From Centroberyx gerrardi (Eukaryota; Chordata; Actinopteri; Beryciformes; Berycidae): 64,000 bases of DNA. The stretch is from positions 14,478,854-14,542,853 of the forward strand of contig NC_136000.1 in the NCBI RefSeq assembly GCF_048128805.1, read 5' to 3'. The notes below the pieces were generated by a model that did no database searches, was not told the DNA's origin, and saw only the letters and a program-made list of their open reading frames with translations. Positions within the stretch are counted from its first letter, which is position 1; each line of letters opens with the position of its first letter. Below, in pieces: positions 63,721 through 64,000 of this stretch. A program made the position numbers and the translations under genes.

Positions 63721-64000
63721 AATTATATTAAAAAAAATTGGTTAACTCGTTCAGATGTCATGGCCTTAATTGTTGTTAAACTGACTTGTGCCCAATATAC
63801 AGTATGTCAATATGAAGTAAAGAACTGCACATAAACAGCAGATAGAATACATATTACAATACAATTACAATACATTATCATTTCCTTTACTGCAGATTGG
63901 ATCTAAGCATCTTTGAATGATTAGAGCCCATTTCAACATTGAAGTTCTGAAGGAAATCCATTTTCTCAATTAGTTGAATTGAAAGTCAACTGAACCCAAC

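Larger units (their letters stand above)
62554..64000. other. acsbg1 upstream region with dispersed repeats
   Basis: The acsbg1 5' UTR and promoter should begin just above 62553; an upstream leader exon is possible. A TCTACAG on the minus strand lies within about 15 bases of the ATG. No further gene is recognised before the window ends. Confidence 0.4.

Overview
This window comes from a ray-finned (teleost) fish nuclear genome. Every gene is split by introns with GT..AG borders. The proteins match vertebrate families along most or all of their length. The repeats are of fish type: an L2/CR1-like LINE, a Ty3/Gypsy relic and a Tc1/mariner-type short element. I could not fix the species. Seven protein-coding genes are present. 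I rebuilt their exons by hand by checking reading phase across each junction, and the spliced lengths agree with the vertebrate families where I know those lengths.

Layout, left to right. (1) 1-3.3 kb: the 5' end of dapk2 on the minus strand. Only its first coding exon is inside the window, so 1-2295 is intron, and it holds an unexplained frame-broken segment that looks as if it once coded for a membrane glycoprotein. (2) 3.56-18.2 kb: the whole of tbc1d2b, minus strand, 13 coding exons, 967 aa. (3) 22.05-24.66 kb: sh2d7, plus strand, 6 coding exons, 446 aa. (4) 24.7-30.1 kb: gene-free, with an L2/CR1-like LINE (about 26.6-28.15 kb) and a second LINE-type 3' tail. (5) 30.2-42.07 kb: cib2, minus strand, 6 coding exons, 187 aa. 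Its last coding exon carries only 22 coding bases, and its 3' UTR holds a 29-bp minisatellite. (6) 42.1-45.36 kb: spacer with a Gypsy pol relic. (7) 45.37-48.2 kb: lrrc61, plus strand, 9 exons, 261 aa. (8) 49.64-55.2 kb: idh3a, plus strand, 11 exons, 366 aa, plus one possible extra in-frame exon. (9) 56.29-62.55 kb: a bubblegum-type acyl-CoA synthetase, most likely acsbg1, minus strand, 14 coding exons, 699 aa. (10) 62.55-64 kb: acsbg1 upstream DNA with dispersed repeats.

The order tbc1d2b - sh2d7 - cib2 - idh3a - acsbg1 is the human 15q25.1 order, so this is a conserved vertebrate block. Two members differ from the human arrangement: lrrc61 sits between cib2 and idh3a, and dapk2 (human 15q22) follows the 3' end of tbc1d2b. 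The genes do not form one pathway. They cover endosomal Rab regulation (tbc1d2b), phosphotyrosine signalling (sh2d7), hair-cell and integrin calcium sensing (cib2), the TCA cycle (idh3a), fatty-acid activation (acsbg1), a leucine-rich-repeat protein of unknown role (lrrc61) and a death-associated kinase (dapk2).

I found no novel gene system. The best second-look items are the cryptic in-frame idh3a exon, tbc1d2b exon 2 lying between complementary GT and AC repeats, the split-codon terminal exon of cib2, the intron-rich lrrc61 at this locus, the glycoprotein-like relic in dapk2, and a 29-bp perfect palindrome upstream of tbc1d2b. No rRNA, tRNA, microRNA or CRISPR array was recognised.
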